From an uncultured Eubacteriales bacterium (GTDB lineage Bacteria; Bacillota; Clostridia; Christensenellales; Christensenellaceae), in NCBI GenBank assembly GCA_900545085.1, contig UQXU01000010.1:1-34620 (forward strand): a DNA stretch of 34,620 nucleotides, given 5' to 3'. The notes beneath the pieces are model-generated. The model had not been told where the DNA came from. It saw only the letters and a program-made list of their open reading frames with translations, and ran no database searches. Position numbers and translations under genes: made by a program. This document shows positions 1 through 10,112 of the stretch, one piece after another (within the stretch, counting starts at the first letter, position 1; each line of letters opens with the position of its first letter).

Positions 1-2245
1 CTACGAGCCATGCTCTTTTGAGATCGGAGTCCGTATACTCATCTCCTACCGCAATTTGTGCAGTATCGCGAAGAAGTTCAGATATAGTTTCATATCCTGC
101 TTTATGTTGGAGCGCCTCTCTCAAAGCTGAGATATACCTGCGCATAGTCTCTCTGTCTGCGAAATACCCCTTGGATTCACTCTCGTACTGCTTATACATA
201 TCCTTAGTCATGAGTATTTTAGCATTCGGGAACTTGCGCGCCAAGGCACACGCTCCTACCAAATATATGTTTTTATAGTTAAAAAGAGCCTGGGGATTTT
301 TTGCATTAAAGCAAATTACATTTTCTGCCGTATCTGAAGGAACACCGTCTTTAGAAATGTTCGCGCCATCAGGTATAAGTTCCAGAATTTTTTCCGCGCC
401 GATATACGAATTGCAGATTACGGCCGTGCCTATAGGCTCGGACAAATCGGCCTGCAGCTCCTTCAAAAAGCCCGGCTCGCCTTTATACACATTAAAATCC
501 CTTGGATTTTCTCTTATATCCGCAAGACCTGTTATCTCTTGAATAAACGTCCTCATATATTGAGCTTGATTGTAATTCATAACATCTCCTTGTGTCGTGC
601 TAATATCAGCAACTATCATTTGTACGTTCACCGCTCCGCGAAATGTATTGAGAGAAAGCTCTCCGAGTATGTTCGCCTCGTCCCCCTCTTCTGCCATTTC
701 GTCAGCATAGAACTTCACTACATCCAATTCTTCCAAAGTAAACTTATAATGCTGATCCCGCATTATCCTGACATGCGGGATTCTCTGTTCTTTAATAAGG
801 AAAACCGGCCTTGGATTCGCCTCGCCAAACGGTTCAAATTTATCTATGGTTCGCACAAGACTCGGCGAAGCATCCTTTGGATCTATTTCGTCATCATATG
901 TTTTAACCTGCACAAAATCGCTCGCAGCGTAATGAGCGGAGGCATATTCGTTCACTCCGACGGTGAATTCCTGCAGCTTCTCACGCGGAAAAGTCAGCCC
1001 TGCGGCTTGTTCATGTCCTCCAAAGCGAGTATATATGTCGCTCATGCTGCACAAAATCTGATAAATGTCAACGCCGGGTATGCTCCTCGCCGATCCCGTT
1101 AAAAACTTCCCGTCTCCTGAATCAGACATGACTACGCACGGACGATTAAAAGTCTCCACAAGGGCAGAAGCCACTAAGCCTACGATGCCTAAGTCCCATC
1201 CGTCATGCGACACAACTATGACCCATGTTTTTGAAAGAGGCAAATTCTCTCTGACATATTGCTTCGCCGTCTCCGCCATTTTTCTCTGCCGGCTCTTTCT
1301 CTCGTCGTTCAAAGTGTTAAGCTTATCCGCCAACTCTCGCCTGCGGACGGGATTTTGAGTCGTGAACAGCTCCATGGCAAGATTGCCGTGTTCCAGCCTG
1401 CCGGCGGCGTTCACTCTCGGCGCGAGCACAAAGCCTACCTCATACGACTTGACGCTGTCCGTTGTTATCCCGGCGCTTCGAGCCAGCTCCGCAAATGCCT
1501 CTCGCGGGTTTTCACGTATTTTCTTTAATCCCAGAGACGCGATTACTCTGTTCTCTCCCCGCAAGGGTACTATATCCGCTATCGTCGCAAAGCCTGCCAA
1601 ATCTAAAAATTCATTCGCGCTCTCTCCCACCAAAGCATAGGCGATCTTATATGCCATCGCCGCTCCGCAAAGTTCGCCGAAGGGATACGTCTCGCCGGGC
1701 ATTTTAGGATTTAATATATACGGTGTATCAGGCAGCTCGCCGCATTCGTGATGATCGCTTATTATTACATCCATGCCAAGCTCTTTAGCTAAAGCTACGT
1801 CGTCGTTGCTTCGGATTCCGCAGTCTACAGTTATTATGAGCTTAGTCCCTTGCGCTGCGATAGCACGTATCGCGGTCGGATTTGTGCCATAGCCTTCCTT
1901 GAATCTGTCCGGAATATACGTCGTCACATCGGCGCCCATCTGCTCCAGACACAGCTTCATTATAGCGCACGCGCTTGTACCGTCTGCATCATAATCCGCG
2001 TAGACAGTTATCTTCTCACCCCGCGATATGCTGCCCCGTATTCTATCGACGGCGGCGCTCATATTTTTAAACAGCATAGGATCGCTAAGCATTTCTTCCT
2101 TTGGATTTAGATAATCATTCAACCCTTCCGGATCTATACCTCTAGCCAACGCCATGCCCGCGACTACGCTGCCCACCCCGGCTCGGCTCGCGTATTCTCT
2201 TTTATCTGCCGCTGTTATATCCGGCCGCCGTCTTTTATATCGCAT
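1..2245 (-). CDS. recJ: Single-stranded-DNA exonuclease RecJ (3' end beyond left edge)
   Basis: RecJ is the 5'-to-3' single-strand DNA exonuclease of the DHH phosphoesterase superfamily, acting in recombination and mismatch/base-excision repair. Reading the minus strand from the ATG at 2243-2245 gives 748 codons with no stop before the window edge, so the C-terminus is missing. Visible family motifs are YADYDADG (residues 82-89, metal-binding motif I), DCG near 141, SDHHE (163-167, the DHH signature), HDGWDLGIVG, GSARSIPGVDIY and GGHEQAAG in the DHHA1/RecJ core. The open frame past the core indicates the long form with a C-terminal extension, as in Bacillus RecJ. An ACGGAG ribosome site precedes the ATG. 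It follows secD-secF, a common clostridial arrangement, but a terminator-like hairpin separates it from secF, so it may have its own weak promoter; I see no clear -35/-10. Confidence 0.95.
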   Translation of the reverse strand, partial: MRYKRRRPDITAADKREYASRAGVGSVVAGMALARGIDPEGLNDYLNPKEEMLSDPMLFKNMSAAVDRIRGSISRGEKITVYADYDADGTSACAIMKLCLEQMGADVTTYIPDRFKEGYGTNPTAIRAIAAQGTKLIITVDCGIRSNDDVALAKELGMDVIISDHHECGELPDTPYILNPKMPGETYPFGELCGAAMAYKIAYALVGESANEFLDLAGFATIADIVPLRGENRVIASLGLKKIRENPREAFAELARSAGITTDSVKSYEVGFVLAPRVNAAGRLEHGNLAMELFTTQNPVRRRELADKLNTLNDERKSRQRKMAETAKQYVRENLPLSKTWVIVVSHDGWDLGIVGLVASALVETFNRPCVVMSDSGDGKFLTGSARSIPGVDIYQILCSMSDIYTRFGGHEQAAGLTFPREKLQEFTVGVNEYASAHYAASDFVQVKTYDDEIDPKDASPSLVRTIDKFEPFGEANPRPVFLIKEQRIPHVRIMRDQHYKFTLEELDVVKFYADEMAEEGDEANILGELSLNTFRGAVNVQMIVADISTTQGDVMNYNQAQYMRTFIQEITGLADIRENPRDFNVYKGEPGFLKELQADLSEPIGTAVICNSYIGAEKILELIPDGANISKDGVPSDTAENVICFNAKNPQALFNYKNIYLVGACALARKFPNAKILMTKDMYKQYESESKGYFADRETMRRYISALREALQHKAGYETISELLRDTAQIAVGDEYTDSDLKRAWLV

Positions 2246-2280
2246 ACAGTTTCTCCGTAATAAAAAAGTAAAAAACAAGC

Positions 2281-2326
2281 TATAAAACGAAAAGGGAACG
2301 CAATTGTCCCCTTTTTTCGTTTTTAT
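2281..2326 (-). terminator. Probable rho-independent terminator after secF
   Basis: An inverted repeat about 45 bp long (arms near 2281-2297 and 2307-2326, with GGGA/TCCC at the top and AT-rich lower arms). On the minus strand it is followed by T-rich sequence. It sits 11 bp past the secF stop and before recJ. One bulge is needed, so strength is uncertain. Confidence 0.7.
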
Positions 2327-2336
2327 ATAGTTTAGT

Positions 2337-3242
2337 CTAGCTTATAACCTTTACTCTGCTCTTTTTCTTACCTTTGCCGAATTTCTTTTCCAGCTTAATC
2401 CAAATCGGCGCCGCAATGAATATTGAACTGTACGTACCTACCACAATGCCGATAAGCAGCGGGAACGTAAAGATTCGTATAGAGTCTACTCCGAGTATGA
2501 ATACGCACGCTACCATTATCAGAGTAGTTGCAGAAGTGTTTATTGTTCTTCCCAAAGTCTGCTTTACACTCGTCGTCACCAATGCATCGCTGTCAGTGTT
2601 TTTATCAAATTTGCCCATATTCTCACGTATTCTGTCAAACAGAACCACGGTATCGTTTATGGAGTAACCCAGTATTGTCAGGCATGCAGCTATAAACGTA
2701 CTGTCCAACTGAACCCTGAAAATACACATTACGCATACCATCACGAGAATGTTGATGAGCAGCGCAGCCAGCGCTCCTATTCCGGAGTAAAGATCAAACC
2801 TTATCCAGATGTAAATCAGCATCAATATACCGGCTATCGCTATAGAAAGAGCCGCGTTTTTAATCAGCTCACCGCTCGCCGTTCCGCCTACGGAATCTAT
2901 GCTTTTCTGCTCTGCTCCGCTGTACGTCTCTGCTACCTTGTCTACGATGCTGGCAACAAGATCGCCTGTCGCGGCTTCATCGCCTATATCCTGAATGCGC
3001 ACTATCGCGACATTCTCAGATTTAGTAACCGAAACTTCTCCCTGTACGCCTTCTACGCTCCGCACTGCATCCGCGACCGTCTGATCGCTGAAATCTTCAG
3101 TACCCATTTCTATGTTAATTACCGTGCCGCCTGTGAAATCCAAACCCAAATTGAATCCCCCGCAGGCAAAGCCTACGATGAGCGCCGCGACAACCGCCGC
3201 TATAGGCAGCATCAAAAACCACTTAAAATTCTTTACTATCAT
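2337..3242 (-). CDS. secF: Protein translocase subunit SecF
   Basis: SecF pairs with SecD in the membrane and uses the ion gradient to help pull exported proteins through SecYEG. The 301-residue protein has a first membrane segment (about 8-28), the GLDFTGG motif at 33-39, a short periplasmic-type domain (about 45-120), and a block of membrane segments (about 128-280) containing GYSINDTVV at 192-200, the conserved intramembrane motif of the family. The tail is lysine/arginine rich and should be cytoplasmic. Its ATG overlaps the secD stop (ATGA, 3239-3242), implying translational coupling. In Bacillus the two are fused as SecDF; here they are separate genes, as in many Clostridia. Length is normal. 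Confidence 0.97.
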   Translation of the reverse strand: MIVKNFKWFLMLPIAAVVAALIVGFACGGFNLGLDFTGGTVINIEMGTEDFSDQTVADAVRSVEGVQGEVSVTKSENVAIVRIQDIGDEAATGDLVASIVDKVAETYSGAEQKSIDSVGGTASGELIKNAALSIAIAGILMLIYIWIRFDLYSGIGALAALLINILVMVCVMCIFRVQLDSTFIAACLTILGYSINDTVVLFDRIRENMGKFDKNTDSDALVTTSVKQTLGRTINTSATTLIMVACVFILGVDSIRIFTFPLLIGIVVGTYSSIFIAAPIWIKLEKKFGKGKKKSRVKVIS

Positions 3243-4561
3243 TTCGCGGTTTCCTCCTTATGTCTGGCAGGCATCATATACATCTTATCGCCGTTCGGCG
3301 CGATACCTGTCAGAAGCTTCATGAGCATCTGTGTAATAAACAGTGCGGAAATCATCGAGATTACAATGCTTATACCCAGAGTATACGCAAAGCCCTTTAT
3401 CGAGCCGGTGCCGAATATTCCCAACACTACCGCGGCAATCACCGTCGTAACATTACCGTCTATAATTGCGCTCGTCGCCTTGTTAAATCCGGATTTGAGC
3501 GACGTCCTGATTGACTTGCCCGCGAGATGCTCCTCTCTGAAACGCGCAAATATAATTACGTTTGCATCTACCGCCATGCCTATGCCCAGTATGATACCGG
3601 CTATACCGGGAAGAGTAAGCTGTATTTCAAAAAGCGCGAGTGCAAAAAGCGTCATTGTGATATATGCTATGAGAGCAATATCAGCCATAATGCCGGGAAC
3701 TCTGTACACAACTATCATAAACGCCATAAGTATGCACAAGCCTATTATGCCTGCGAGAACGCCCTTGTCCAACGCTTCGTCGCCCAGAGTTGCGCTTATG
3801 GAGCGCTGTTCCGTTACATTCAAATCCAGAGGAAGCGCGCCGCTCTGTATCTGCATAGCCAGATCCTGAACTTCCTGCTGGGTGAAGCTTCCTTCTATCA
3901 TTGCAGAACCGCCGGAGATGGCTTTTGTTACGCTCGCCTGAGAAATTACATTTCCGTCCAGCGTAATTGTGATATACGCTTCGGATGAATTCCCGCTGTT
4001 GTAAACCTCGGCGAGCTCTGTGGTCGCCTGTTCAAACGCCTGAGCGCCTTCTTCGCTCATCTCAAAGGATACTACATATTGCGATCCGCCGGAGCCGCTC
4101 GCCTGAGTCATCATCGGCTCTGCTTTTGTTATTGCCGAGCCTTCCATTATCACCGTTCCGTCCGGCTTTAGAAATTGCAGCTTAGCAGGTTCGCTTATAA
4201 ATGAAATTACTTCGCTCGAATCTGTAATCTCACTTGTAGAATTGATAGGAATCTCAACTCTTATCTTAGTGGTACCCTGTTTAGTAATAGTCGCTTCCGT
4301 GAAGCCCTTGCTGTCGAGTCGCGTTCGGAATATGTCCATCGCCCCTTGCAGCTTGGTATCCAAATCCTCTACAGACGGATCTGCCGCTTCGTAAACTATA
4401 TATACACCACCCGTCAGATCAAGTCCCATTTTTATGGATTTAATCGGGCTAAAGGTGTATTCTCCTTTTTCGCCGTAGGTAAAACCATGTACGACTACAA
4501 ATGCGCATGACGCTATTATCAGTACTACTAACAACAGTATCACTACGTTGCGTCCCTTCAT
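3239..4561 (-). CDS. secD: Protein translocase subunit SecD
   Basis: SecD is the larger partner of SecF in the accessory complex for Sec export. The 440-residue protein starts with one membrane segment (about 5-25), then GLDLTGG at 46-52, a large extracytoplasmic domain of about 200 residues, and five predicted membrane segments from about 260 to 425 with GMAVDANVIIFARFREE, the SecD intramembrane signature. The ATG at 4559-4561 is preceded by AAGGAGAAG with good spacing. A promoter with near-consensus boxes lies about 70-100 bp upstream, so secD-secF form a short operon independent of polC. Confidence 0.97.
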   Translation of the reverse strand: MKGRNVVILLLVVLIIASCAFVVVHGFTYGEKGEYTFSPIKSIKMGLDLTGGVYIVYEAADPSVEDLDTKLQGAMDIFRTRLDSKGFTEATITKQGTTKIRVEIPINSTSEITDSSEVISFISEPAKLQFLKPDGTVIMEGSAITKAEPMMTQASGSGGSQYVVSFEMSEEGAQAFEQATTELAEVYNSGNSSEAYITITLDGNVISQASVTKAISGGSAMIEGSFTQQEVQDLAMQIQSGALPLDLNVTEQRSISATLGDEALDKGVLAGIIGLCILMAFMIVVYRVPGIMADIALIAYITMTLFALALFEIQLTLPGIAGIILGIGMAVDANVIIFARFREEHLAGKSIRTSLKSGFNKATSAIIDGNVTTVIAAVVLGIFGTGSIKGFAYTLGISIVISMISALFITQMLMKLLTGIAPNGDKMYMMPARHKEETAK

Positions 4562-4631
4562 ATGCTCTTCTTCTCCTTACTGTACCTGTTGCTTATATAT
4601 AAAAGTATACACTGCACAAGCGTACTAGTTT

Positions 4632-4660
4632 ATTATATCGCGTAATAACCGCTAAGTCAA
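4632..4660 (-). promoter_or_regulatory. Housekeeping-type promoter for secD-secF
   Basis: Minus strand: TTGACT at 4655-4660, a 17-bp spacer, then TATAAT at 4632-4637. This is five of six and six of six matches to the vegetative sigma consensus with ideal spacing. Transcription would start near 4625 and give a leader of about 64 nt to the secD ATG. Confidence 0.88.
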
Positions 4661-4687
4661 CAAACCTCCGTTCGGCTTTTTTCGCGC

Positions 4688-7600
4688 TTAGCCGGTCTGC
4701 AATATATCGTCAAACAATGTCATCTGAGCGCTCTCAGGCATACCTGCGAAACAGCCCATATCCCTCATGGATTCTATTACATTAGAAGATATTTTTCCGC
4801 GCTGCCTTACTTCATCTACAGACAGGAACGGAGTTTTCGCCTCCTCCTCCAGCTTTTCCGCCGCCTTTTCGCCCAGCTTCGGAATAGAGATAAACGGAAT
4901 TCTCAAGTTGCCTTCTTCTATCGTAAACTTCTTCCCCGTGCTGCGTTTCAAATCCACAGGAAGAAACTCTATCCCTCTCGCCAGCATCTCCAAGGCTACC
5001 TCGAGTATGGTTATTAAATTCTGTTCTGTCGCCGAAAGCTTGCGTTCGCTGTTTTCCAGCTCAGCCATATGTTTCAGTATTCCCTCTCTGCCTCCTGCCA
5101 CCACAGACGCGTCAAACTCCGTAGCTCTTACAGTAAAATATGTAGCATAGAATTCTGACGGATAGTGTACTTTGCAGTACGCTATTCGCAGCGACATAAC
5201 CACATATGCCACCGCATGTGCTTTAGGGAACATATACGCTATTTTCGCGCACGACTCTATGAACCAATCCTCCACGCCCGCCTCACGCATAGCACTTTCC
5301 TGCTTCTCGCGATTTTTCTCTTTGCCTTTTGCCCATTTGCCTTTTCTGACGCTCTCCATAGTCTGGAATGATATAAGCGGATCTACACCTTTTTTTATCA
5401 GATAGTTCATGATGTCGTCGCGCGTGCAGATAACGCCTTTCAAATTCGTCACGCCCTCTGATATGAGATCTTTTGCATTCCCGAGCCAAACATCCGTGCC
5501 GTGAGACAGTCCGGATATTCTTATAAGCTCCTCCATGGTCGTCGGCTTCGTATCTTTGAGCATACCTCTTACAAACGGTGTGCCGAATTCGGGAATCCCG
5601 AGAGTCCCTACATCTATCCCGCGTATTTGATCCGGAGTTATTCCCAGCGCTTTTACGCTGCTGAAAAGAGACATTGTCTCCGGGTCGTTGAGCGGAATCT
5701 TCAGAGGGTCGAACCCTATTAAATCCTGAAGCATTTTTATAATGGTAGGATTATCGTGACCGAGTATATCCAGCTTAATCAAAATATCGTGCATGGAGTT
5801 AAAGTCAAAGTGAGTCGTCACGGAATTTCCTTCTATTTTATCCGCCGGCTTTTGTATCGCGGTAAATTCGTACACCTCTCTGTCTCGCGGAACTATAACC
5901 ATTCCGCCCGGATGCTGACCTGTAGTACGCTTTACGCCGCTCATACCCTGAGCCAGTCTGTCAATCTCGGCGGCGGGCGCGCTTCGGCCGCGCTTTTCCA
6001 TGTATTTTCGCACAATTCCTGCTGCCGTTTTATCCTGCATAGCACTTATCGTACCCGCGCGGAAAACATGCCCCTGCCCAAAAACCTCCTCGACATATGC
6101 ATGAGCCTTCGCCTGATACTCTCCGGAGAAATTGAGGTCTATATCCGGAACTTTGTCCGCATTGAACCCCAGAAAAACTTCAAACGGTATATCGTACCCA
6201 TCCGCTGTCATATCTGCTCCGCATACGGGGCATACGGCCGGAGGCATGTCCACACCGCAGGTGTACCTGTCGTCTATATCAAAATCCACATGCTTGCATT
6301 TTTCACAAAGATAGTGCGGAGGAAGCGGATTGACCTCAGTAATTCCCATAGCATAAGCAGCCAGAGACGAGCCTACAGAGCCTCTCGAGCCTACGAGATA
6401 TCCGTCGTCGTTGGATTTTTTAACCAGCTTATACGCTATCCAGTACAAAACTGCAAAGCCGTGCTTTATTATCGAACCCAACTCTCTGTCCAGTCTCTTT
6501 CCAATAAGCTCGGGCAGAGGAGCGCCGTAGCGTTCGCGCATTCTCCTATATGCCAGCTCCTCTATTTCTTCTGCATCTCCGTCTACAACCGGCATAACAG
6601 TCTCGCCGGGGAACAGCTCCAGCTCGTCAGTCATTTCAGCTATTTCATTCGGCGATGTTATAACTACCTCGCGCGCAGCATCCTCGCCCAAATATGAAAA
6701 CTCTTCCAGCATCTCATCCGTCGTGCGGAAATACAGCGGCGTGGGAGTATCGGCGTCTTTAAAGCCGAGCGAATCCAGAAGTACCGTTCTGAATATTGCA
6801 TCCTCGGGATCTAAATAATGAGAATCCGTCGTAGCGACCACTCTCTTTCCCATGCTCTTTCCCAGATTATATATTTTTCTGTTGTATTCCTCCAGCTGAG
6901 CCTCCGTCGCCGTTCCTTCGCGCACTAAAAACATGTTGTTGCTTCTCGGCTGGATTTCGAGATAATCGTAATAAGAGGCTATTCTCCTAAGCTCCGCATC
7001 GCCCTTCCCCGCAAGCACCGCTCGAAAAAGCTCGCCCTGCTCGCAGGCAGACCCGAGGATGAGTCCTTCCCGATATTTAGTCAGCATGCTTTTCGGTATC
7101 CTTGGCCTGCGGTAAAAATGCTCGAGATGAGAGTATGATACCAGCCGATATAGGTTTGTAAGACCTGTCTTGTTTTTGCACAAAAGTATTGCATGATTTG
7201 CGCGGGCGTGTTTGCTTATTTTTCCTTTCGGGATGAGCGAATCCATGCCGCGCAGAGTTTCTACTCCCTTCTCGCGCATATCAGCAAACATTTTTAAAAG
7301 TATTTTGGCAGTCGCCTGCGCATCGTTCATAGCACGATGGTGTTTCAGCGGTATTTTATAATGCTTCGCCAGAATATTCAGCTTGTGCGATTTTATATCA
7401 GGCAAAGCAGCTCTCGCCACCGCCACGCTGTCCAATACATCCGCCTTGAATTCTATCCCCAGCTCGTTGGATTTTCCAAATATAAACGAAGTGTCGAAAG
7501 AGGCATTATGAGCAACGAGGCATTTTGTATCCCCTACGTACTCCCAGAATTTTTCCAGTGCCTCCTTTGTTTTAGGCGCTCCTGCCACCATGTCCTGCGT

Positions 7601-9046
7601 AATGCCTGTGAGCGATACTATATTGGGCGGAATCCTCATCTCAGGATCTACAAACGTACTGAAAGTATCTTTCAATTCGCCGCCTGCCACTCTAACAGCG
7701 CCAATCTCCGTTATGCCGCAGTTTTTCGGCGAAAGACCCGTAGTCTCTATGTCAAAAACTACAAATTCATCATCAAAAGAATAATCCCTCTCTCCCTGAT
7801 AGACACCCTTGGAGTCGTCAACCAGATACGCCTCCATGCCAAAAATTATCTTAACACCGTATTTCTTCCCGGCATTGGCAGCGTCCGGGAAGGCCTGAAC
7901 CACACCGTGATCCGTGATCGCTATAGCCTTATGCCCCCATTTTGCAGCACGGCCTACGAGCTTGTCCGGGTCGTTCAGCGCGTCCTGCGCGCTCATTGTG
8001 GTGTGGACATGCAGCTCCACGCGCTTCTCCTCGGACGTATCCTCACGCTCGGGCAGCGGAAGCAGCTCCACGGCGTCCTTCACTTCTATGACATTATCCT
8101 TAACAAACGTGTCGTAAGCAAATTTTCCGCGAACCTTGTATCTTTTCCCGTTTTTAAAGCATCCCAGCTCGTCGGTTTTGTCTCCTCGTTTAAAAATTTT
8201 GCATGGAACGCTCGTCTTTTTATCTGTCAGCGCAAAAGAACACACCGTGAATTTTCCGTCCCGCAGCAAACGCAGATCTACGCCGAACGCCTCGCCTTCT
8301 ACCGTAACGTCCTGATCCGCGTCTATATACATCATATCCTCGCTGTCTTCCTGGATTTTCTTCCCCAAAAGAGCAGAACCGGGCTTTGGAGCTTTCTTTT
8401 CTGTTTTTTCGGGCTTGGGCGCGGGCTTCTCCTGCCTCGGAGCAGGCGCACCTTCCCACGGCAGCGGCCCGCTCGACTGAGGCCGTTTCGGCTCTTGCAT
8501 TTCTTCATTAATTACAAATCCGGAATAGCGCATAAGCTCGGAGGGGTCAACCTCAGCCTCTTCAAATTTCAGCTCGCGTACCTTCATCTCCATTCCATAG
8601 GTCCAGAGCAGATAATCCTCCACCAGCTTAACGGCGCCCAGCCTGCGCATCAGCTCGGGCGAAATCTCTCTGGGGAAGCTCATGCTTATGGAATTTCCGT
8701 CGCGCTTGACAGTGCAGCCTACGACATGCGGCGCAAGCGCAGGCATGTTCATAACTATCATATCTTTCACGACCTCGGCAAAATCAGCGTCTTTTGCTAT
8801 ATCTTCCTTCGGTCTGCGCACTATAACTTTGAAAACTCCGTCAAACTTGCGCAGCTTGGATACGATAAATTTTTCAAGCGTATTTAAATTCCCTATGGAA
8901 ATCTTTTCGTCTGAAATCAAAAATATAATATACTGTCTGCAAGATCGGCTGTACGCCAGCTTATCAAAGGTAATTCCTTTAAATTTGTCCCCGCGAGAGG
9001 CTATCATTCCGTCTATCAGCTTTTTATTTATACCGCCGGGCTGCAT
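4688..9046 (-). CDS. polC: DNA polymerase III subunit alpha, PolC type
   Basis: PolC is the replicative polymerase of low-GC Gram-positives, carrying its own proofreading exonuclease. The 1452 residues show an N-terminal domain (1-180), a proline/lysine-rich linker (about 185-225), an OB fold (about 240-335), a PHP domain beginning at HVHTT (346-350), and an inserted DEDDh exonuclease (FDIETTGLSP 431-440; HNASFD 513-518; HRAMND 570-575). PHP resumes after about 600. The polymerase domain has the catalytic PDIDLNF (967-973) and TTGQHPGGMV (1041-1050). Zinc-ligand cysteines are at 914, 917, 930, 939 and 942. QMTLF at 1441-1445 is the expected clamp-binding motif. The ATG directly abuts the ispG stop (TAAATG), and AAAGGAG lies 12 bases upstream, so it is co-transcribed with ispG. 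No key residue is missing. Confidence 0.98.
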   Translation of the reverse strand: MQPGGINKKLIDGMIASRGDKFKGITFDKLAYSRSCRQYIIFLISDEKISIGNLNTLEKFIVSKLRKFDGVFKVIVRRPKEDIAKDADFAEVVKDMIVMNMPALAPHVVGCTVKRDGNSISMSFPREISPELMRRLGAVKLVEDYLLWTYGMEMKVRELKFEEAEVDPSELMRYSGFVINEEMQEPKRPQSSGPLPWEGAPAPRQEKPAPKPEKTEKKAPKPGSALLGKKIQEDSEDMMYIDADQDVTVEGEAFGVDLRLLRDGKFTVCSFALTDKKTSVPCKIFKRGDKTDELGCFKNGKRYKVRGKFAYDTFVKDNVIEVKDAVELLPLPEREDTSEEKRVELHVHTTMSAQDALNDPDKLVGRAAKWGHKAIAITDHGVVQAFPDAANAGKKYGVKIIFGMEAYLVDDSKGVYQGERDYSFDDEFVVFDIETTGLSPKNCGITEIGAVRVAGGELKDTFSTFVDPEMRIPPNIVSLTGITQDMVAGAPKTKEALEKFWEYVGDTKCLVAHNASFDTSFIFGKSNELGIEFKADVLDSVAVARAALPDIKSHKLNILAKHYKIPLKHHRAMNDAQATAKILLKMFADMREKGVETLRGMDSLIPKGKISKHARANHAILLCKNKTGLTNLYRLVSYSHLEHFYRRPRIPKSMLTKYREGLILGSACEQGELFRAVLAGKGDAELRRIASYYDYLEIQPRSNNMFLVREGTATEAQLEEYNRKIYNLGKSMGKRVVATTDSHYLDPEDAIFRTVLLDSLGFKDADTPTPLYFRTTDEMLEEFSYLGEDAAREVVITSPNEIAEMTDELELFPGETVMPVVDGDAEEIEELAYRRMRERYGAPLPELIGKRLDRELGSIIKHGFAVLYWIAYKLVKKSNDDGYLVGSRGSVGSSLAAYAMGITEVNPLPPHYLCEKCKHVDFDIDDRYTCGVDMPPAVCPVCGADMTADGYDIPFEVFLGFNADKVPDIDLNFSGEYQAKAHAYVEEVFGQGHVFRAGTISAMQDKTAAGIVRKYMEKRGRSAPAAEIDRLAQGMSGVKRTTGQHPGGMVIVPRDREVYEFTAIQKPADKIEGNSVTTHFDFNSMHDILIKLDILGHDNPTIIKMLQDLIGFDPLKIPLNDPETMSLFSSVKALGITPDQIRGIDVGTLGIPEFGTPFVRGMLKDTKPTTMEELIRISGLSHGTDVWLGNAKDLISEGVTNLKGVICTRDDIMNYLIKKGVDPLISFQTMESVRKGKWAKGKEKNREKQESAMREAGVEDWFIESCAKIAYMFPKAHAVAYVVMSLRIAYCKVHYPSEFYATYFTVRATEFDASVVAGGREGILKHMAELENSERKLSATEQNLITILEVALEMLARGIEFLPVDLKRSTGKKFTIEEGNLRIPFISIPKLGEKAAEKLEEEAKTPFLSVDEVRQRGKISSNVIESMRDMGCFAGMPESAQMTLFDDILQTG

Positions 9047-10096
9047 TTACGCTTCCATCTCCTTTGCCAATTTTTCAAGAACGTCCGCAAACTCACTGAG
9101 CAGCTTTTCTTCCGGAAGCTTTTTGTATATCTCGCCTCGTATGAAAATCAACCCTTCGCCTTTTCCTCCCGCTATGCCGGCGTCTGCGCTCTTTGCTTCT
9201 CCCGGGCCGTTTACAGCGCAGCCCATTACAGCTATTTTGAGCGGAGCCGTCATGTTAGCCGTCAGCTTTTCTACGCGCTCGACCATTTTCTCTAAATCTA
9301 TTTTCGTCCTCGCGCACGTCGGGCAGGATATTATCTCCGGGCCGAAATTTCTGACTCCGCTATATCTCAATATGTCGCGTGCAACCCCTATTTCTCGCAC
9401 GGGATCTCCGGTGACGGAAACCCGAATTGTATCTCCTATCCCATCCACCAAAAGCGAACCTATGCCAATAGAGGACTTGACCACTGACGCGGCGTACGCT
9501 CCGGCTTCTGTAACGCCTAGATGCAAAGGATAGTCCACTATTCCGCTCATTTTGCGGTATGCTTGTATCGTTGCGCTTACATCTGACGCTTTTAGAGAAA
9601 TGGCTATATCGTAAAAGCCCAGCTTCTCCAATATGCGCACGTTTGACAGTGCGCTCTCTACCAGTGCATCGCTGAGCTTTAATCCGGCATAATCCTTTGC
9701 AAGAGAGCCCGAATTGGCACCTACTCTAATAGGCACGCCTGCCATTTTCGCCGCTCTCACTACGCTCTCTATTTTATCTCTGCTGCCTATATTCCCCGGA
9801 TTAATGCGCACCTTATGCGCGCCCGCTTCTATAGCTGCAATCGCAATCCCTGCATCAAAATGTACATCCGCTATTATGGGCAGACTTGTTCCATCGACAA
9901 TATTTCTTATGTTCTTCGCGCTGTTCAAGTCATACGCCGCGACTCTCACCAGCTCGCAGCCCGCCTCCTCCAGCTCGCGTATCTGTGCCAAAACAGACTG
10001 CGTATCCGCCGTATCCGCCGTTGTCATAGACTGAATAGAAACAGGAGCGCCTCCGCCTATGCGCACTCCTGCAACATCTATATATCTTTTGCTCAT
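9047..10096 (-). CDS. ispG: 4-hydroxy-3-methylbut-2-en-1-yl diphosphate synthase (IspG/GcpE)
   Basis: IspG catalyses the penultimate step of the methylerythritol phosphate pathway, reducing MEcPP to HMBPP with a 4Fe-4S cluster. The 349-residue protein has the TIM-barrel N-terminal part and a C-terminal cluster domain. Cluster ligands are visible as CPTC (258-261) and C293 in MGCAVNGPGE, with the fourth ligand E300 at the end of that motif, the standard IspG arrangement. The length fits the short bacterial form without a middle insert. It lies 16 bp after rseP and directly before polC, and shares the transcript with dxr, another enzyme of the same pathway. Start ATG at 10094-10096. Confidence 0.97.
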   Translation of the reverse strand: MSKRYIDVAGVRIGGGAPVSIQSMTTADTADTQSVLAQIRELEEAGCELVRVAAYDLNSAKNIRNIVDGTSLPIIADVHFDAGIAIAAIEAGAHKVRINPGNIGSRDKIESVVRAAKMAGVPIRVGANSGSLAKDYAGLKLSDALVESALSNVRILEKLGFYDIAISLKASDVSATIQAYRKMSGIVDYPLHLGVTEAGAYAASVVKSSIGIGSLLVDGIGDTIRVSVTGDPVREIGVARDILRYSGVRNFGPEIISCPTCARTKIDLEKMVERVEKLTANMTAPLKIAVMGCAVNGPGEAKSADAGIAGGKGEGLIFIRGEIYKKLPEEKLLSEFADVLEKLAKEMEA

Positions 10097-10112
10097 TTTC
10101 CCCTCGTATGTT

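Noticed and set aside
539..1102. A 187-codon plus-strand frame at the left end
   Set aside because: It is antisense to recJ, whose minus-strand translation carries the DHH and RecJ core motifs without interruption.
3527..3988. Plus-strand frames inside secD
   Set aside because: They are shadows of secD; the minus-strand product has all SecD motifs.
7337..8887. A 516-codon open plus-strand frame inside polC
   Set aside because: It lies fully antisense to the polymerase and exonuclease domains of PolC, has no ribosome site or family motif, and mirrors the codon usage of the real gene.
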